Assembly: GCA_019187105.1 (NCBI GenBank)
Contig: JABAQM010000001.1
Location: 186,001-250,000 of the forward strand
From: Fimbriimonadaceae bacterium
GTDB taxonomy: Bacteria > Armatimonadota > Fimbriimonadia > Fimbriimonadales > Fimbriimonadaceae
Length of the DNA: 64,000 bases
Reading direction: 5' to 3'
How positions within the stretch are numbered: position 1 is the stretch's first letter; each line of letters starts with the position of its first letter. A program made the translations under genes and the position numbers. This document shows positions 63,718 to 64,000 of this stretch, in pieces. The notes below the pieces were generated by a model. The model saw nothing but the letters and a program-made list of their open reading frames with translations, was not told the DNA's origin and did not search any database.

Positions 63718-64000
63718 CTATTGCCAGTCTGGGTGCGCGCGCACGGCGGCATCCCGCCGATCAAGAACCTCTCGTGAGTGGCAGAACACTTCGTGGGTTA
63801 GATCGTTCCACAAGTGGTAGATGTCGGGCAGCTCTTCCAGGGTGACCAACCGTCGGCCACGAGACTCAAAATCCGGATTCATTTCGACAAGCTTCAGCAC
63901 GCGGGCTACGTACACGTCTGCCCACCGGACTTCGCGACGCTCGGTGATTCGGTAGCAGCCGATGTATTGCATCTCGCTGAGGATGGCGCCGGCTTCTTCT
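63718..64000 (-). CDS. Partial gene at window edge, possible NUDIX-like hydrolase C-terminus
   Basis: A minus-strand frame enters from the right edge (reading EEAGAILSE, then MQYIGCYRITERREVRWADVYVARV) and ends 4 bp past the purF stop on the other strand. The ending ESRGRRLVTLEELPDIYHLWND resembles the C-terminal part of NUDIX proteins, where a strand of that type precedes the last helix. The NUDIX box itself would lie outside the window. The 94 residues seen are therefore a fragment cut by the window, not a broken gene. Assignment is tentative. Confidence 0.5.
   Translation of the reverse strand, partial: EEAGAILSEMQYIGCYRITERREVRWADVYVARVLKLVEMNPDFESRGRRLVTLEELPDIYHLWNDLTHEVFCHSREVLDRRDAAVRAHPDWQ

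Noticed and set aside
1-64000. CRISPR arrays, insertion sequences and rRNA
   Set aside because: I saw no regularly spaced repeats, no transposase-like ORF with inverted ends, and no rRNA-like sequence.

Overview
This is about 60% GC chromosomal DNA from a diderm bacterium. I infer Armatimonadota, most likely a Fimbriimonadales relative. The reasons are five PEP-CTERM surface proteins, outer-membrane porins, a flagellin, a membrane pyrophosphatase, many secreted proteins of unknown role, and frequent TTG/GTG starts. No 16S rRNA is present, so the assignment rests on gene style only. I see no prophage core genes, transposase, integrase or CRISPR array.

Left part (1-20 kb) is mostly housekeeping. 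It holds a PEP-CTERM protein, smc, an exported-looking LanC-like protein, glycogen phosphorylase with a 2-oxoacid dehydrogenase E2, a PilC/GspF platform protein with a DnaJ/TPR membrane protein, a secreted endonuclease-like protein, tRNA-Pro(UGG), a membrane pyrophosphatase with a very large extracytoplasmic insertion, and parAB. The middle (20-33.5 kb) is accessory. It holds a CHRD/PEP-CTERM protein, DUF1003, a Cas4-like/DUF2779 nuclease, a phosphatase of the alkaline phosphatase superfamily, a PaiB-like protein, a methyltransferase, a Tat-exported ankyrin protein, a CARDB protein, a 997-residue BTAD/NB-ARC/TPR regulator, and two more PEP-CTERM proteins.

From 33.9 to 42.9 kb lies a family of four secreted fibre-like paralogues that share an N-terminal TTPG-Q-GH motif. 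Three are in tandem and have a common C-terminal EGPEAAM domain. A 53-residue ORF overlaps the first of them by ATGA. A papain-family lipoprotein protease sits between the array and the fourth, truncated paralogue, and a textbook CRP-type site precedes it. Hairpin-rich intergenic repeats surround these genes.

From 43.1 to 48.7 kb is a phosphate-starvation operon: OprO/P-like porin, pstS, pstC, pstA and pstB. Six perfectly phased 11-bp CTT[A/T]-type repeats lie directly upstream and closely resemble the Pho box of cyanobacteria and Bacillus. A strong hairpin separates pstS from pstC, and PstC carries an extra extracytoplasmic domain. The right part (49-64 kb) has a tiny Asn/Gly/Lys-rich protein, DUF6766, a 5'-3' exonuclease, an alginate-export-type porin, a subtilase, DUF1272, a sortilin-like beta-propeller, a cupin, an RlaP-like nucleotidyltransferase, a PEP-CTERM protein, a flagellin with a near-perfect sigma-28 promoter, purF, and a partial gene at the edge.

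The most notable items are the insertion in the pyrophosphatase, the Pho-box array, the fibre paralogue locus with its translational overlaps, the CRP-type promoter, and the LanC-like protein with a CCG zinc site and a Tat-like leader.
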